NCBI GenBank assembly: GCA_963789005.1
Contig: CAWBIZ010000005.1
Span: 573,928 to 637,927, forward strand
Origin: DASSUW01 sp963789005
Lineage (GTDB): Bacteria; Actinomycetota; Thermoleophilia; Solirubrobacterales; Solirubrobacteraceae
Direction of reading: 5' to 3'
DNA: 64,000 nt
Positions 31,867 to 40,409 of this stretch are shown piece after piece. Numbering within the stretch: the stretch's first letter is position 1; every line of letters begins with the position of its first letter. Both the position numbers and the translations under genes were made by a program. The notes under the pieces were generated by a model. That model saw only the letters and a list, made by a program, of their open reading frames with translations. It was not told where the DNA came from and ran no database searches.

Positions 31867-32481
31867 GCGCTGTCCACGATCGCTGGTGGCGCGGCCTCGA
31901 CGCGCTCATCCTCGAGAGCCTGCCGCGAGGCTCGCGGATCCTGGACGTCGGCTGCGGGGACGGCGCGCTCGTCGAGCGGCTGGCCGAGGGTGGGCTCGAC
32001 GCGATCGGCGTCGACCCGCGCGCGCCGGCTCGACCCCGCTTCATCCAAGGGCGGCTCGAGGACCTCGAACCGCCTGAGCCGTTCGACGCCGCCTGCGCGG
32101 TCATGTCGCTCCATCACGGCGACCTCGACCGCGTCGTCGCCGAGCATCGCCCGCCTGCTCCGTCCGGGCGGCCGGCTCTACGTCTTCGAGTTCGCGTGGG
32201 AGACCTACGACGAGCGTGCGGCGGCGTGGGCGCAGGCACACGACGCCTCCGGCGCGGACCGCAGCGTCGAAGCCTGGATGACCGAGCACGCCGGCCTCCA
32301 CACCGGCGAGGCCGTGCACGCCGCGCTTACCCAGGCGTTCGACCTCGACTCCGGGGACCCCATGCCGTACCTGGCACGAATGGTCGACGCACCCGAGCTC
32401 GAAGCCGAGGAGCAACGAGACATCGCCGCCGGCCGCCTCCCAGCTCTCGGCCGCCGCTGGCTCGGCGCCGTCAAGCCCTGA
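31863..32481 (+). pseudogene. SAM-dependent methyltransferase interrupted by a single-base frameshift
   Basis: Starts with a GTG in the VOC stop codon. The first part is a clear methyltransferase N-terminus: RILDVGCGDGALVERLAEGG, GVDPRAP, DAACAVMSLHHGDLDRVVAE. After the GAG codon at 32142-32144, one extra C (about 32145) shifts the frame. The rest continues in the +1 frame as IARLLRPGGRLYVFEFAWE through to LGRRWLGAVKP at 32481. Removing one base restores a normal ~205-residue protein. Either a real mutation or a sequencing error. Confidence 0.8.
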
Positions 32482-32561
32482 CATCTCCGCCACGTTCGCC
32501 AGAAGCGCGTTCTGACCGCTCGGTTGGTCGCGGCCACGAACCGGCAGCCATACTTGCGTCG

Positions 32562-32948
32562 ATGCCCGCGCCGCTCATCGAGTTCCCAGCCGACGACGCG
32601 AGTCGTGCGCTGAGGTTCTGGCACGGAGTCCTCGGGGTCGTCCTCGCGCCACGGCCCGCTGCGGCCGGATCGGGGTGGCAGGCCGACACCGACAACCTCC
32701 GCCTGGGGGTCCATGATCGTGGTCCTGGCCCGGGCGATACCGCTTCGCTTCCGTACTTCACCGTCGCGGACCTGCCCAGAACGCTCGAGCGCGTTCGCGA
32801 GCTCGGCGGCTCGGTCATCCACCCCGGCGAGAAGTGGGCCGTGTGCCGGGATTCCGAGGGCAGCCCGTTCGCGCTGGCCGCCGCGTCCGCAATCGCGGAC
32901 CAGCACAGGACGATTGCTCCTCACGCATACGGTGGGCCGGGACGCTGA
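32562..32948 (+). CDS. VOC-family protein
   Basis: 128 residues from the ATG at 32562. Family pattern: LIEFPADDASRALRFWHGVLG, SLPYFTVADLPRTLERVRELGG, then CRDSEGSPFALAAAS. It lies in the same frame as the 5' part of the damaged methyltransferase upstream but is a separate gene. Substrate unknown. Confidence 0.8.
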   Translation: MPAPLIEFPADDASRALRFWHGVLGVVLAPRPAAAGSGWQADTDNLRLGVHDRGPGPGDTASLPYFTVADLPRTLERVRELGGSVIHPGEKWAVCRDSEGSPFALAAASAIADQHRTIAPHAYGGPGR

Positions 32949-32958
32949 AGCGCGCGAC

Positions 32959-33198
32959 CTAGACGCGGTACAGGAAGGTGTACACCGCGGATCGACCGCT
33001 CTGAACCCAGCCCGCGAGGCAGTAGCGGCACGTGCTCCCGTCGTCAGCAGGCGCATCGATCGTCTTCGGCGGGCGGCCTTCGACGATCTCAGCCTCGATG
33101 CTGCCGCCTTTCAGAGGGCCGTCGTCGAGCCTCGCGGTGATCGTGGATCCGATCTCGGCCGCGGGAGTCGCTTGGGAGGTCTTCTCGAGCTTGGGCAC
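32959..33198 (-). CDS. Small hypothetical protein downstream of a NarL-type regulator
   Basis: 79 residues. Composition is protein-like (ITARLDDGPLKGGSIEAEIV, then ADDGSTCRYCLAGWVQSG and AVYTFLYRV). A CxxC pair (CRYC) might bind metal. It starts 11 bases after the response regulator stop on the same strand, so is probably co-transcribed with it. No family recognised. Confidence 0.6.
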   Translation of the reverse strand: MPKLEKTSQATPAAEIGSTITARLDDGPLKGGSIEAEIVEGRPPKTIDAPADDGSTCRYCLAGWVQSGRSAVYTFLYRV

Positions 33199-33209
33199 GG
33201 GCGCGTCGG

Positions 33210-33917
33210 CTACTCCGAGCGTAGGAACGACAGGACGGCCAGCACACGTCGGTGGTCCGCCACCGCGGGCGGCAGGTCGAGCTTGCTGAAGATCGAGGTG
33301 ACGTGCTTCTCCACCGCACGCTCGCTGACCACGAGCGCCTCGGCCATCGCAGAGTTGGAGCGCCCTTCGGCCATCAGTCCCAGCACCTCGCGCTCGCGCG
33401 GGCTGAGTACCGCGAGCGGGTCCTCGCGCCGCCGGCGGCCGAGCAGCAGCCCCACGACCTCGGGATCGAGCGCCGAGCCGCCGTTGGCCACGCGCCGCAC
33501 CGCGTCGGTGAAGGTCTCGACGTCGGCGATGCGGTCCTTGAGCAGGTAGCCGGTGCTCTCGGTGGACTCGACCAGCAGCTCGAGTGCGTAGGCCTCGTCG
33601 ACGTACTGGGAAAGCACCAAGACCGCGGTGTCGGGGTGCTCAGCGCGGATCCGGTGGGCGGCGCGCAGGCCCTCGTCCGTATGGGTGGGCGGCATGCGTA
33701 CGTCGACCACCGCGACGTCGGGCTTGTGCGCGCCGACCTTGCGCAGCAGGTCCTCGCCGTCCCCCGCCTGGCCGGCGACCTCGAAGCCGGACTCCTCCAA
33801 CAGTCGAGCGATCCCCTCGCGCAGCAGCACGGAGTCCTCGGCGATCACGACGCGGAGACGGCCTTCGTGCTCGCGCCGCCGAAGCGTGCCTGCGCGCCCC
33901 ACCGCAGTTGCGCTCAT
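33210..33917 (-). CDS. NarL/FixJ-family response regulator
   Basis: 235 residues. Receiver domain: VVIAEDSVLLREG, phospho-acceptor Asp72 in AVVDVRMPPTHTDEG (the PPTHTDEG loop is typical of the actinobacterial DesR-like group), and LKDRI with the conserved Lys. The output domain is a LuxR-type HTH: LSPREREVLGLMAEGRSNSA, ERAVEKHVTSIFSKL. No histidine kinase lies nearby, so it is an orphan in this window. Confidence 0.92.
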   Translation of the reverse strand: MSATAVGRAGTLRRREHEGRLRVVIAEDSVLLREGIARLLEESGFEVAGQAGDGEDLLRKVGAHKPDVAVVDVRMPPTHTDEGLRAAHRIRAEHPDTAVLVLSQYVDEAYALELLVESTESTGYLLKDRIADVETFTDAVRRVANGGSALDPEVVGLLLGRRRREDPLAVLSPREREVLGLMAEGRSNSAMAEALVVSERAVEKHVTSIFSKLDLPPAVADHRRVLAVLSFLRSE

Positions 33918-34141
33918 GACTCAGCGCTCCTTCGTCTGTGACGGGCTCGGCGGTTTCGTTTCCATCTCGGCGGCTTTCCCGAGCGCGGATGACCGGTCAC
34001 GGCATCCAGTTGCTCGATAAGAGGACGGCCCTTCTGTCGCTGGAGAGGAAACCCGTCGTGAGGTCGCCGGCCGACGTATCGCCGAGCGGTGCTCTGCGCG
34101 AAGTCGCTTTCGCAAGAGCGGCGAAGAGCCCTGTAACCATC

Positions 34142-35074
34142 CTACTCCCCTCGGTGTGGACGCACACGGCGGGCGGCGGCCCAGAGCCGGTCGCCGCCGG
34201 CCCACGCCGCGAAGCACAGCCCGCCGGCGGTGCCCGTCACGGTCATGAGCACCCCGGCGGCCGCGGCCGCGGCCACGCCGCGGCTGCCGAGGATGAGCAC
34301 CGCCGCCGCGGCGCCGACGCTCGGGCCGAGCGGAAGCTGTCCGACCGTCGCCAGCGCGATCAGCACGGCCGTCGCATCGAACAGCGAGGCCTCGACGCCG
34401 ACCGCATTCAGGAGCAGCCAGTTGCGGAGGATCTGCGCGAACACGGCCACCAATACGAACCCGATCACGCGGCCTCCGCCGTTGAGGCTCCGGAGCACCG
34501 CCAGCCCGTTCCACAGCTCCCGACCCTTCCGGGCGGCCAGATGCCGCAAGCCCGCGCTGGCCGCACCCACGACCGCGAAACCGACGATCGGCAGCCACCA
34601 CGGCAGGCCGAGTGGTCCGACGAGCGTGAACGACGCGAGGGCGGCCAGCATCGCCTCGACGGCGAGGATCGGGAACTCCGCGGCGATCAGCGTCGGCACC
34701 TGGGGGCTCACCTCCGGAGAGGAGCGCCGCAGGGCCGCGATCCTCGCAGCGACCCCGAGCTGGCCGTTGACGACGCTGCCCAGCACCTGCATGCTCGACG
34801 CGCGGTAGAGCACGCGGCGGTCGACCGTCCCGCCGGCCGCCTCGATGGTCAGATGCCACGCCTCGCTGCGCGCGACGAGCGCCACGATCTGGAGCAGCAC
34901 CGTCGCGGCAAGCACCCACGCCGCGGCGGCCGAGAGCGCCGTCACGAACTCATCTCGCCGGCCGGCGAGCAGCGCTACCAGGACCGCCGCGGCTGCCAGC
35001 GAGACCACCACGGTGATCGCCCCGCGCCGCCGCCGCCCGAAGCGGCGCGCGCCCTCAATCCAGACGGCTGTCAC
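34142..35074 (-). CDS. Lysylphosphatidylglycerol synthase TM region family (UPF0104) flippase-like protein
   Basis: 310 residues with seven to eight membrane helices. It matches the membrane part of MprF-like proteins without the catalytic C-terminal domain: SEAWHLTIEAAGGTVDRRVLYRASSM-type loop (seen as AWHLTIEAAGG) and LGVAARIAALRR, GQLPLGPSVGAAAAV, GTAGGLCFAAWAG. Such stand-alone proteins are thought to flip or transport lipids. Preceded by ~220 bases without a gene (33918-34141). Confidence 0.8.
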   Translation of the reverse strand: MTAVWIEGARRFGRRRRGAITVVVSLAAAAVLVALLAGRRDEFVTALSAAAAWVLAATVLLQIVALVARSEAWHLTIEAAGGTVDRRVLYRASSMQVLGSVVNGQLGVAARIAALRRSSPEVSPQVPTLIAAEFPILAVEAMLAALASFTLVGPLGLPWWLPIVGFAVVGAASAGLRHLAARKGRELWNGLAVLRSLNGGGRVIGFVLVAVFAQILRNWLLLNAVGVEASLFDATAVLIALATVGQLPLGPSVGAAAAVLILGSRGVAAAAAAGVLMTVTGTAGGLCFAAWAGGDRLWAAARRVRPHRGE

Positions 35075-35172
35075 GGCGAGCTTCTATGCTCAGGTGCCAG
35101 TAGCGCTGGGGGCTCACCTCTTCTTCCTTCGCGTGCACGCCACTCTTCAGAAGAGGCGAAAGACGGTCCCCG

Positions 35173-35442
35173 ATGAGTCGTTTGGCAGCCACGAAAGCGG
35201 AGTTCTTCGCTGATTTCCGGTTCAACGATCGTGAGCTCACCGATCTCCTTGACGCCCTGAGCGCTCGGGCGGCGAGCCACCCCGACAACCCGGGAATCAT
35301 CGCGTGCTGGCCCGCTCTCCCCGAGCACCGAATGGCCGCAGCGTGTCACGAGCTCGTGCGGCACGGTCACCCGGTCCGACGCGTATCCGTCACCGGCTCG
35401 CAGCCCGACAGGACTCGCGCCGGCTGGGCACTCGGCGCTTGA
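35173..35442 (+). CDS. Small hypothetical protein
   Basis: 89 residues (MSRLAATKAEFFADFRFNDR start; NPGIIACWPALPEHRMAAACH and HPVRRVSV later). The composition, with helices and a mixed middle, looks like a real soluble protein, and local base composition is less GC-rich than nearby genes. No clear ribosome-binding site and no family recognised. Confidence 0.45.
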   Translation: MSRLAATKAEFFADFRFNDRELTDLLDALSARAASHPDNPGIIACWPALPEHRMAAACHELVRHGHPVRRVSVTGSQPDRTRAGWALGA

Positions 35443-35546
35443 GGCGGCTCCGGCCGGCGCGCACGAGCGTCACACAGGGGAATCCGCCTGACGTTCGAAT
35501 CGCGAACGTCATCTGGATTCCGACGCAACCGAGCAGAGGAGCCAGC

Positions 35547-35747
35547 ATGGATTCCGAGGACGTCGGCAAGCGCATCGAGGCCGTGAGGTCGGTCCGATCA
35601 CAGCGTGCGGCTGCTGAGAGGGCCGTTCCCGGCGACCGATTGCGCCGCGAGATCCGTGAGGCGTTCGAGCACCAGGACGCTCGCGACCGTGACGACGATC
35701 CACCGCCCAGCCGCGAACGCGACCCGAGTCACCGGCCCGACTCCTAG
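35547..35747 (+). CDS. Small charged hypothetical protein
   Basis: 66 residues, starting at an ATG behind a good AGAGGAG ribosome-binding site. Very hydrophilic: MDSEDVGKRIEAVRSVRSQR, then Arg/Asp/Pro-rich to the end. Likely helical and partly disordered. It ends four bases inside the convergent EamA gene. Confidence 0.45.
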   Translation: MDSEDVGKRIEAVRSVRSQRAAAERAVPGDRLRREIREAFEHQDARDRDDDPPPSRERDPSHRPDS

Positions 35748-36652
35748 TGCGGTGCTGGGAGCGCGCGCTCTTCGTTGGGTTCGGGCGGTGCCGCGCGCGT
35801 CTGGATCACGATCGCGACGATCACGATCGCTCCTCCGACGAGCGTGAGCGTGCTTGGCCGCTCGTCGAGTGCGAGCCAGACCCAGAGGGGCCCCAGGACC
35901 ACCTCGAGCAGCGTGATGAGGCCGACCTGCGCGGCCGGGATCAGCCGCGCGCCGACGGTGAGCAGGCCGAAGCCGAGCCCGATCTGGCCGATGCCCAATG
36001 CCGCCAGCCAGCCCACGTCGTCGCCGCCGATCTCGCCGGGATCGGCGAACGGGATGAAGGCGACGACGAGGATCGCCTGGGAGAGGCAGGTCGCCGGAGC
36101 CATCGAGACGTCGTGGCGCCAGCGCGTGATCACGATCATCACGGCGAACGCGAGCGCCGCGGCGAACGCCAGGCCGTCTCCCGCCAGGCTGCCCTCCCCC
36201 GGCGCCCCGAGCATGACGGCGACGCCCGCCAGCGCCAGCGTCATCGCCAGCACGGTGCGACGCGTGACCGGCTCGCCGAGCGTCACCCGCGCGAGCAGGG
36301 CGGCCAGGACGGGCGAAACGGCGAGGATGAACAGGACGCGGGCCACGCTCGTGTGGTTGAGCGCGCCGATGAAGCTGCCCGAGGCAACCGCCACGCACAG
36401 CGCCACGGCGATCCCCGCAGACCCCACGGACCTGAACGCCTGAAGCACACGGCCGCGCTCGACGATCGCGACAAAGCCCAGCAGCGCGGCGCCGGCGAAG
36501 ACCGCCCGGCCGAAGACCTGCGTCGACGTGTCGAGCGTGAGCTGGCGCTGGAGGACGCCGGCGGTCGACCACGCCACCGCGGCGAGCGCGACATAGATCT
36601 GCCCGCGCCGCTGGCGCTGCGACCCCTCGAGCGCCACCGTCGCCGCCGTCAC
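35744..36652 (-). CDS. EamA/DMT-family transporter
   Basis: 302 residues if started at the GTG at 36652; the frame is open further upstream into the ligase gene, so the start is uncertain. Ten membrane helices in two EamA repeats: IYVALAAVAWSTAGVLQRQL, SGSFIGALNHTSVARVLFIL, ALLARVTLGEP, and VGLITLLEVVLGPLWVWLALDE. Divergent from the DNA ligase gene. Confidence 0.85.
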   Translation of the reverse strand: MTAATVALEGSQRQRRGQIYVALAAVAWSTAGVLQRQLTLDTSTQVFGRAVFAGAALLGFVAIVERGRVLQAFRSVGSAGIAVALCVAVASGSFIGALNHTSVARVLFILAVSPVLAALLARVTLGEPVTRRTVLAMTLALAGVAVMLGAPGEGSLAGDGLAFAAALAFAVMIVITRWRHDVSMAPATCLSQAILVVAFIPFADPGEIGGDDVGWLAALGIGQIGLGFGLLTVGARLIPAAQVGLITLLEVVLGPLWVWLALDERPSTLTLVGGAIVIVAIVIQTRAAPPEPNEERALPAPH

Positions 36653-36661
36653 GCCACGCAG

Positions 36662-36694
36662 TGATAGCCGCTCATCGCCGAATACTGATAGCCG
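36662..36694. promoter_or_regulatory. Direct repeat TGATAGCCG between divergent genes
   Basis: TGATAGCCG occurs at 36662-36670 and 36686-36694, 24 bases apart start to start, in the gap between the EamA and ligase genes. About two helical turns separate the copies. Possible binding site or promoter elements; no known motif recognised. Confidence 0.3.
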
Positions 36695-36701
36695 TACCGG
36701 T

Positions 36702-37604
36702 ATGCGACCGGCGTTCGTGGCCCCGATGAAGGCGGTGTTGACCGCAGAGCGGCCGGCGGGCCCGGAGTGGGTGTTCGAGCGCAAGCTCGACGGCATCCGG
36801 TGCCTGGCGGTCAAGGCTGGCGGACGCACGCGGCTGTACTCGCGCAACGAGCTGTCGCTGAACGACCGCTACGCGCCGCTGGCCGCCGCACTGGATGCGG
36901 ATCCGGCCGACGGCTTCGTGATCGACGGTGAGGCGGTCGCGTTCGTCGGCGGTCGCGACCGGTTCGGTGGCGGTGAGGACGGCGAGCTCTTCTACTACGT
37001 CTTCGACGTGCTGATCGCGGACGGCCGCGACGTGCGGTCGCTCCCGCTCGAGGAGCGTCGGGCCGTGCTCGAAGGCGTGCTGCGCTGGAGCGACCCGCTG
37101 CGCATGACCGAGCAGATCACCGGCGACGGCGCGGCGCTGCTCGCCGACGCCTGTAAAGACGGCTGGGAAGGCCTGATCGCCAAGCGCCTCGGCACGCCGT
37201 ACGTGTCCACGCGCTCGCGCGACTGGCTGAAGCTCAAGTGCACGCGCGCGCAGGAGCTCGTGATCGGGGGCTTCACCGCGCCGCGCGGGTCGCGCACCGA
37301 CCTCGGCGCGCTGCTCGTCGGCCACTTCGACGGCGAGCGATTGCGCTACGCCGGCAAGGTGGGAACAGGCTTCACCCGCGCGACGCTGCGCGAGCTGTCG
37401 GAACGTCTCGCTCCGCTTGAGCGCGAGACGTCTCCGTTCGAGCCCGAGAAGGGCATTCCGCGCGCCGCGACCTGGGTCGAGCCCGAGCTCGTGGCACAGA
37501 TCGCGTTCATGGAATGGACCCCGGACGGCCGTCTGCGCCATCCCTCGTTCCTCGGCCTGCGCATCGACAAGCCCGCGCGCGAGGTCGTGCGCGAAGAGCC
37601 CTAG
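36702..37604 (+). CDS. ATP-dependent DNA ligase (LigD/LigC ligase domain)
   Basis: 300 residues. The adenylation nucleophile is Lys28 in FERKLDGIRC. Other nucleotidyltransferase motifs: LYSRNE, IDGEAVAF, FYYVFDVL, GLIAKRLG and DWLKLKC. The C-terminal OB fold has VIGGF, GALLVGHFDGERLRYAGKVG and the end LRHPSFLGLR. This is the size of a stand-alone LigD ligase module for non-homologous end joining. A separate LigD polymerase gene lies at 48177; Ku is not in the window. Confidence 0.9.
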   Translation: MRPAFVAPMKAVLTAERPAGPEWVFERKLDGIRCLAVKAGGRTRLYSRNELSLNDRYAPLAAALDADPADGFVIDGEAVAFVGGRDRFGGGEDGELFYYVFDVLIADGRDVRSLPLEERRAVLEGVLRWSDPLRMTEQITGDGAALLADACKDGWEGLIAKRLGTPYVSTRSRDWLKLKCTRAQELVIGGFTAPRGSRTDLGALLVGHFDGERLRYAGKVGTGFTRATLRELSERLAPLERETSPFEPEKGIPRAATWVEPELVAQIAFMEWTPDGRLRHPSFLGLRIDKPAREVVREEP

Positions 37605-38464
37605 CCGAGGACCTCGCGCAGCTTGCGCGCGAACGCTTCGGGCTGACCGGCGTAGCCGAACTCGCCGCCGAGGAAGCCGCCGTGGTGGCTGGGGAACACG
37701 GTCGCCTGCTGGCCGAGCAGCTCGGCGGTGGCCATCGCCGAGCGTCCCGTGAACGTGCCCTGCGACTCCTCCCCCACGGCGATCATGATGCGCGTGGGCG
37801 CGGCGGCCAGCGCGTCGACGTCGGGGCGATAGCTGCTGACCGCCCAGGAGCGGTCGGAGAGCAGCGGGTCGTCGCGGGAGCCGTCGTCCTCGCTCGGCAT
37901 CCCGAACGCGGCGGGATCCGCCGCGGGCTGCGCGAAGTACTCGTCGGTGTACTCGCCCTGCCACGACGACATCACGATGAAGGCCGCCATCCCGGCGCCC
38001 CACCCCTTGGCCTCGTAGGCGTCGCGAACGGCGGCGCGGGCGCGCTCGGCCGCCGCGGCGTCTCCGAGCACCGGGATCAACGGCGGCTCGTGCGCCACCA
38101 GGGTGGTGACATCGTTGGGGTACGCCGCCACGAGCGCGAGCGCGGCCACCGCGCCGCCACTGCTCGCGAACATCTCGACCGGGCCGGCGCCGAGCGCCTC
38201 GACGAGCGCGTGCACATCCTCCGCCTGGACCGTGGGCACGTGGTCGACCCGGCCGTCCTTGCGAGTGCTGCGGCCGAGCCCGCGCGGGTCGTAGGCGACC
38301 ACGGCGCGGTCGGCCAGGTGCGACGCCAGCGTGGCGAAGCCGCCTGCCGCCATGGGCTGACCGATCATCACCAGCGGCGGGCGTCCATCCGCGGTGGGCA
38401 GCGGGCCATGGACGTCATAGGCGATATCGGCCCCGGCGGTCTCCAGCACGTGCGTCGTCGTCAT
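37601..38464 (-). CDS. Alpha/beta hydrolase
   Basis: 287 residues. PLVMIGQPMAAGGFATLA holds the oxyanion region, VVAYDPRGLGRSTRKDG is typical, and the nucleophile Ser lies in MFASSGGAVAALAL. The catalytic His is in FPSHHGGFLGG. Its stop overlaps the ligase stop, and its start overlaps the kinase gene stop (38461-38464). Substrate unknown. Confidence 0.87.
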   Translation of the reverse strand: MTTTHVLETAGADIAYDVHGPLPTADGRPPLVMIGQPMAAGGFATLASHLADRAVVAYDPRGLGRSTRKDGRVDHVPTVQAEDVHALVEALGAGPVEMFASSGGAVAALALVAAYPNDVTTLVAHEPPLIPVLGDAAAAERARAAVRDAYEAKGWGAGMAAFIVMSSWQGEYTDEYFAQPAADPAAFGMPSEDDGSRDDPLLSDRSWAVSSYRPDVDALAAAPTRIMIAVGEESQGTFTGRSAMATAELLGQQATVFPSHHGGFLGGEFGYAGQPEAFARKLREVLG

Positions 38465-39021
38465 GACAGATTCGACCTCTGCCGCAATGAAAACTCATCG
38501 GGCATCGCCCTGATCGCAGCGCTGATCTTCGCGGCGAGGACGGCAGGCGGCTGCTGCTCGGTGCTCAGGACCAGATCGACGCCGCCGAGGCTGGGCATCT
38601 CGGCGGCAAGCCGGATCGCGGCCGCGATCAACCCGTCGGTGCCCGACCAGTCGACGGGCTCGCGCGAGCGGATGCGCCGCTCCAACGTGCCTGCGTCCGC
38701 TTCAAGGCGGATGAGCAGGTACGCGGTCGCCCCGACGGCGGCGAGCAGGCGGTCGCGGTAGGCGTCGGTCTCGACCGTCGCGGTGACGAAGAGGAACTCG
38801 TAGCCGGTGTCCCGGTAGCTGGCACAGATCGTCGCGAGGTTCGCGAGCACCTGAGCCTCGCCACGGGGTGGGTAGCAACGCTCGAGTTCGTCAACCTCCA
38901 TGAGAGCGTTGGCGACGCCGGCGTCGCCCAGCATGTCGTGGACCGCCGTGGCAACAGTGCTCTTCCCCGCTCCGGGCGGGCCGGTGATCACGACGGCGAA
39001 CATCGTTGCGGGTGGCGGCAT
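38461..39021 (-). CDS. P-loop small-molecule kinase-like protein
   Basis: 186 residues. Walker A GPPGAGKST at ~14-22; a Met at residue 7 is an alternative start. MEVDELERCYPP and FLFVTATVETDAYRDRLLAA follow, then RRIRSREP, a lid-like arginine segment. Similar to the AAA_33/shikimate-kinase-like group that phosphorylates small molecules. Specific substrate unknown. Four-base overlap with the hydrolase gene. Confidence 0.75.
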   Translation of the reverse strand: MPPPATMFAVVITGPPGAGKSTVATAVHDMLGDAGVANALMEVDELERCYPPRGEAQVLANLATICASYRDTGYEFLFVTATVETDAYRDRLLAAVGATAYLLIRLEADAGTLERRIRSREPVDWSGTDGLIAAAIRLAAEMPSLGGVDLVLSTEQQPPAVLAAKISAAIRAMPDEFSLRQRSNLS

Positions 39022-39035
39022 CTAGGGTGCGGATC

Positions 39036-39382
39036 ATGACCGGCTTCGCGACGCCCGAGGAGGCTGTACGCGCTGATGACGCGGTGCCGCCTCAGTACGC
39101 CCAAGTGGTCACAGTCGACTACTCGCCGACGGGAACCACGCCGTGGTGCTGTTGGAGTACAACGAGCCGCCGCACGTCGAGCCGTACGTCGTCCTCTGCG
39201 AGAACACGCCGAGCGGCTGGGTCGAGGGCGGGGGCGGGTCGGCCGGCGGCGTGTCGTGGATGTCAACCCGCGACGACGGGACCGAGGGCGTCGAGGTCCT
39301 ATGGGGACGACCGCCAAGGGTGCGGTGGGAGGTTCGGCCACCGGACGAACCGGACCCGCCGCCTGACGCCCGTCCCTGGTGA
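39036..39382 (+). pseudogene. Small conserved hypothetical gene broken by a frameshift
   Basis: The first part starts at the ATG 39036: MTGFATPEEAVRADDAVPPQ, QVVTVDYSPTG. Near 39129-39134 one base appears to be missing; coding continues in another frame as NHAVVLLEYNEPPHVEPYVV, then ENTPSGWVEGGGGSAG and VLWGRPPRVRWEVRPP to the stop at 39382. The two halves together look like a family of ~115-residue actinobacterial proteins. It lies in a stretch with other damaged genes. Confidence 0.65.
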
Positions 39383-39389
39383 GAGCGTG

Positions 39390-39955
39390 TCACGCGAAGA
39401 GCTCACCGTCGAATCCTGCTGAGGCCTCGATGCCGTTGGCGGACGTCCGCACGAATTCGAAGTCGTACGTCTCGCCGAGCCGCTGCGGGTCGGTGAGGAA
39501 GAGCGCGGTGGCACGCGGGCGTTGAGCGCGGCACGCTGATCCGGCGGCAGCGCGTCCAGCGCGTCGGTGAGCAGCGCGGCCGTCGACTCGGACTCGGCGA
39601 ACGCGAGGATACGCTCGAGCTCGTCGTCGTCGAGTTCGATCCGGCCCATGCCGAGCCTGTCGCGGGCACGCCGCTCGACACCACCGCGCTGCATCGTCTG
39701 CAGGAGTTGGTGCCGGGCGATCCCGAACAACCAGTTGACCGCCGAACCGCGGTCAGGCTCAAACCGCGTAAGCCCTTCGAGCGCACACGCGAACGTCTCG
39801 GCCGTCAGGTCGGCGCCAAGCTCCGGATCGCGCGTACGCCGCACGAGGTAGCCGAGCACCGGGGCCGCATGCCGTCGGTAGAACTGCGTGAACGCCTCCG
39901 CGTCGGCGCGAGCGGCGAGGAGAAGGGCCTCGTCCGTGACGGGCTTGTCGATCAT
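39390..39955 (-). pseudogene. Truncated ECF-type sigma factor fused to an unrelated tail
   Basis: The first ~140 residues are a clear sigma-70 ECF N-terminus: FTQFYRRHAAPVLGYLVRRT, ADLTAETFACALEGLTRF, VNWLFGIARHQLLQ (region 2), then ALDALPPDQRAALNAR, where region 4 should begin. No region 4 helix-turn-helix is visible in any frame after this point (about 39515). One frame instead gives FLTDPQRLGETYDFEFVRTS, then NGIEASAGFDGELFA and a stop at 39390, which looks like the end of a different protein. The sigma frame itself stays open to 39299 in low-complexity sequence. A deletion has probably joined two genes. Confidence 0.65.
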
Positions 39956-40160
39956 CCATGAGCAATTGCATCGAGGCCGTGGTCCTGTGACAAGCGGTCG
40001 CCAGAGCCGCGTCGCGCTGCCCAGGTGGCGGTCGACCTACGCTGCTGCCGTGAACCGGGCGTGTGGGTTCTCGTGCGCGTAGACGCCGATCTACGACAAG
40101 CAGCGCGCCGAACTTGCCAGAGAGGCTGCGCGCCTCTGTTGCCGGGAGTAGGCTGACGCC

Positions 40161-40406
40161 ATGACCCGCGAGGACGCCGAGCTGCGTGCCGCCGAGCTCA
40201 ACCGGGAGCATCCGGATCGGCATCGCGCGCGGTGGGCCGCGCGGGAGCGGGACGGCGCGTGGGAGGTTGCCCGGATCTCGCTTCCCGCCGGGATGAGGAT
40301 CGACCCGATCAAGGAGACCACGGAGGCGAAGCCGAAGCCTCCCCACCCCGGCGATCCGCGGCCGGCGTTCGAGCAGAACATCGGCGGACCGTACGGCCCG
40401 GGCTGA
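40161..40406 (+). CDS. Small conserved hypothetical protein
   Basis: 81 residues: AELNREHPDRHRARWAARER, DGAWEVARISLP, TTEAKPKPPHPGDPRP, FEQNIGGPYGPG. The pattern (charged N-terminus, WEV strand, Pro-rich tail ending NxGGPYG) resembles small actinobacterial proteins of unknown role. The gap before it (39956-40160) holds only short fragments. Confidence 0.6.
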   Translation: MTREDAELRAAELNREHPDRHRARWAARERDGAWEVARISLPAGMRIDPIKETTEAKPKPPHPGDPRPAFEQNIGGPYGPG

Positions 40407-40409
40407 GCC

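Noticed and set aside
31425..32948. Apparent single gene joining a methyltransferase and a VOC domain
   Set aside because: The middle is low-complexity Arg/Pro sequence created by the frameshift at 32145; the methyltransferase continues in another frame, and VOC has its own start at 32562.
33918..34141. Minus-strand frame linking the response regulator and flippase-like genes
   Set aside because: No protein-like composition; treated as intergenic.
39956..40160. Short coding-like fragments between the broken sigma gene and the small gene at 40161
   Set aside because: Frames are under 35 codons, lack ribosome-binding sites and match no family.
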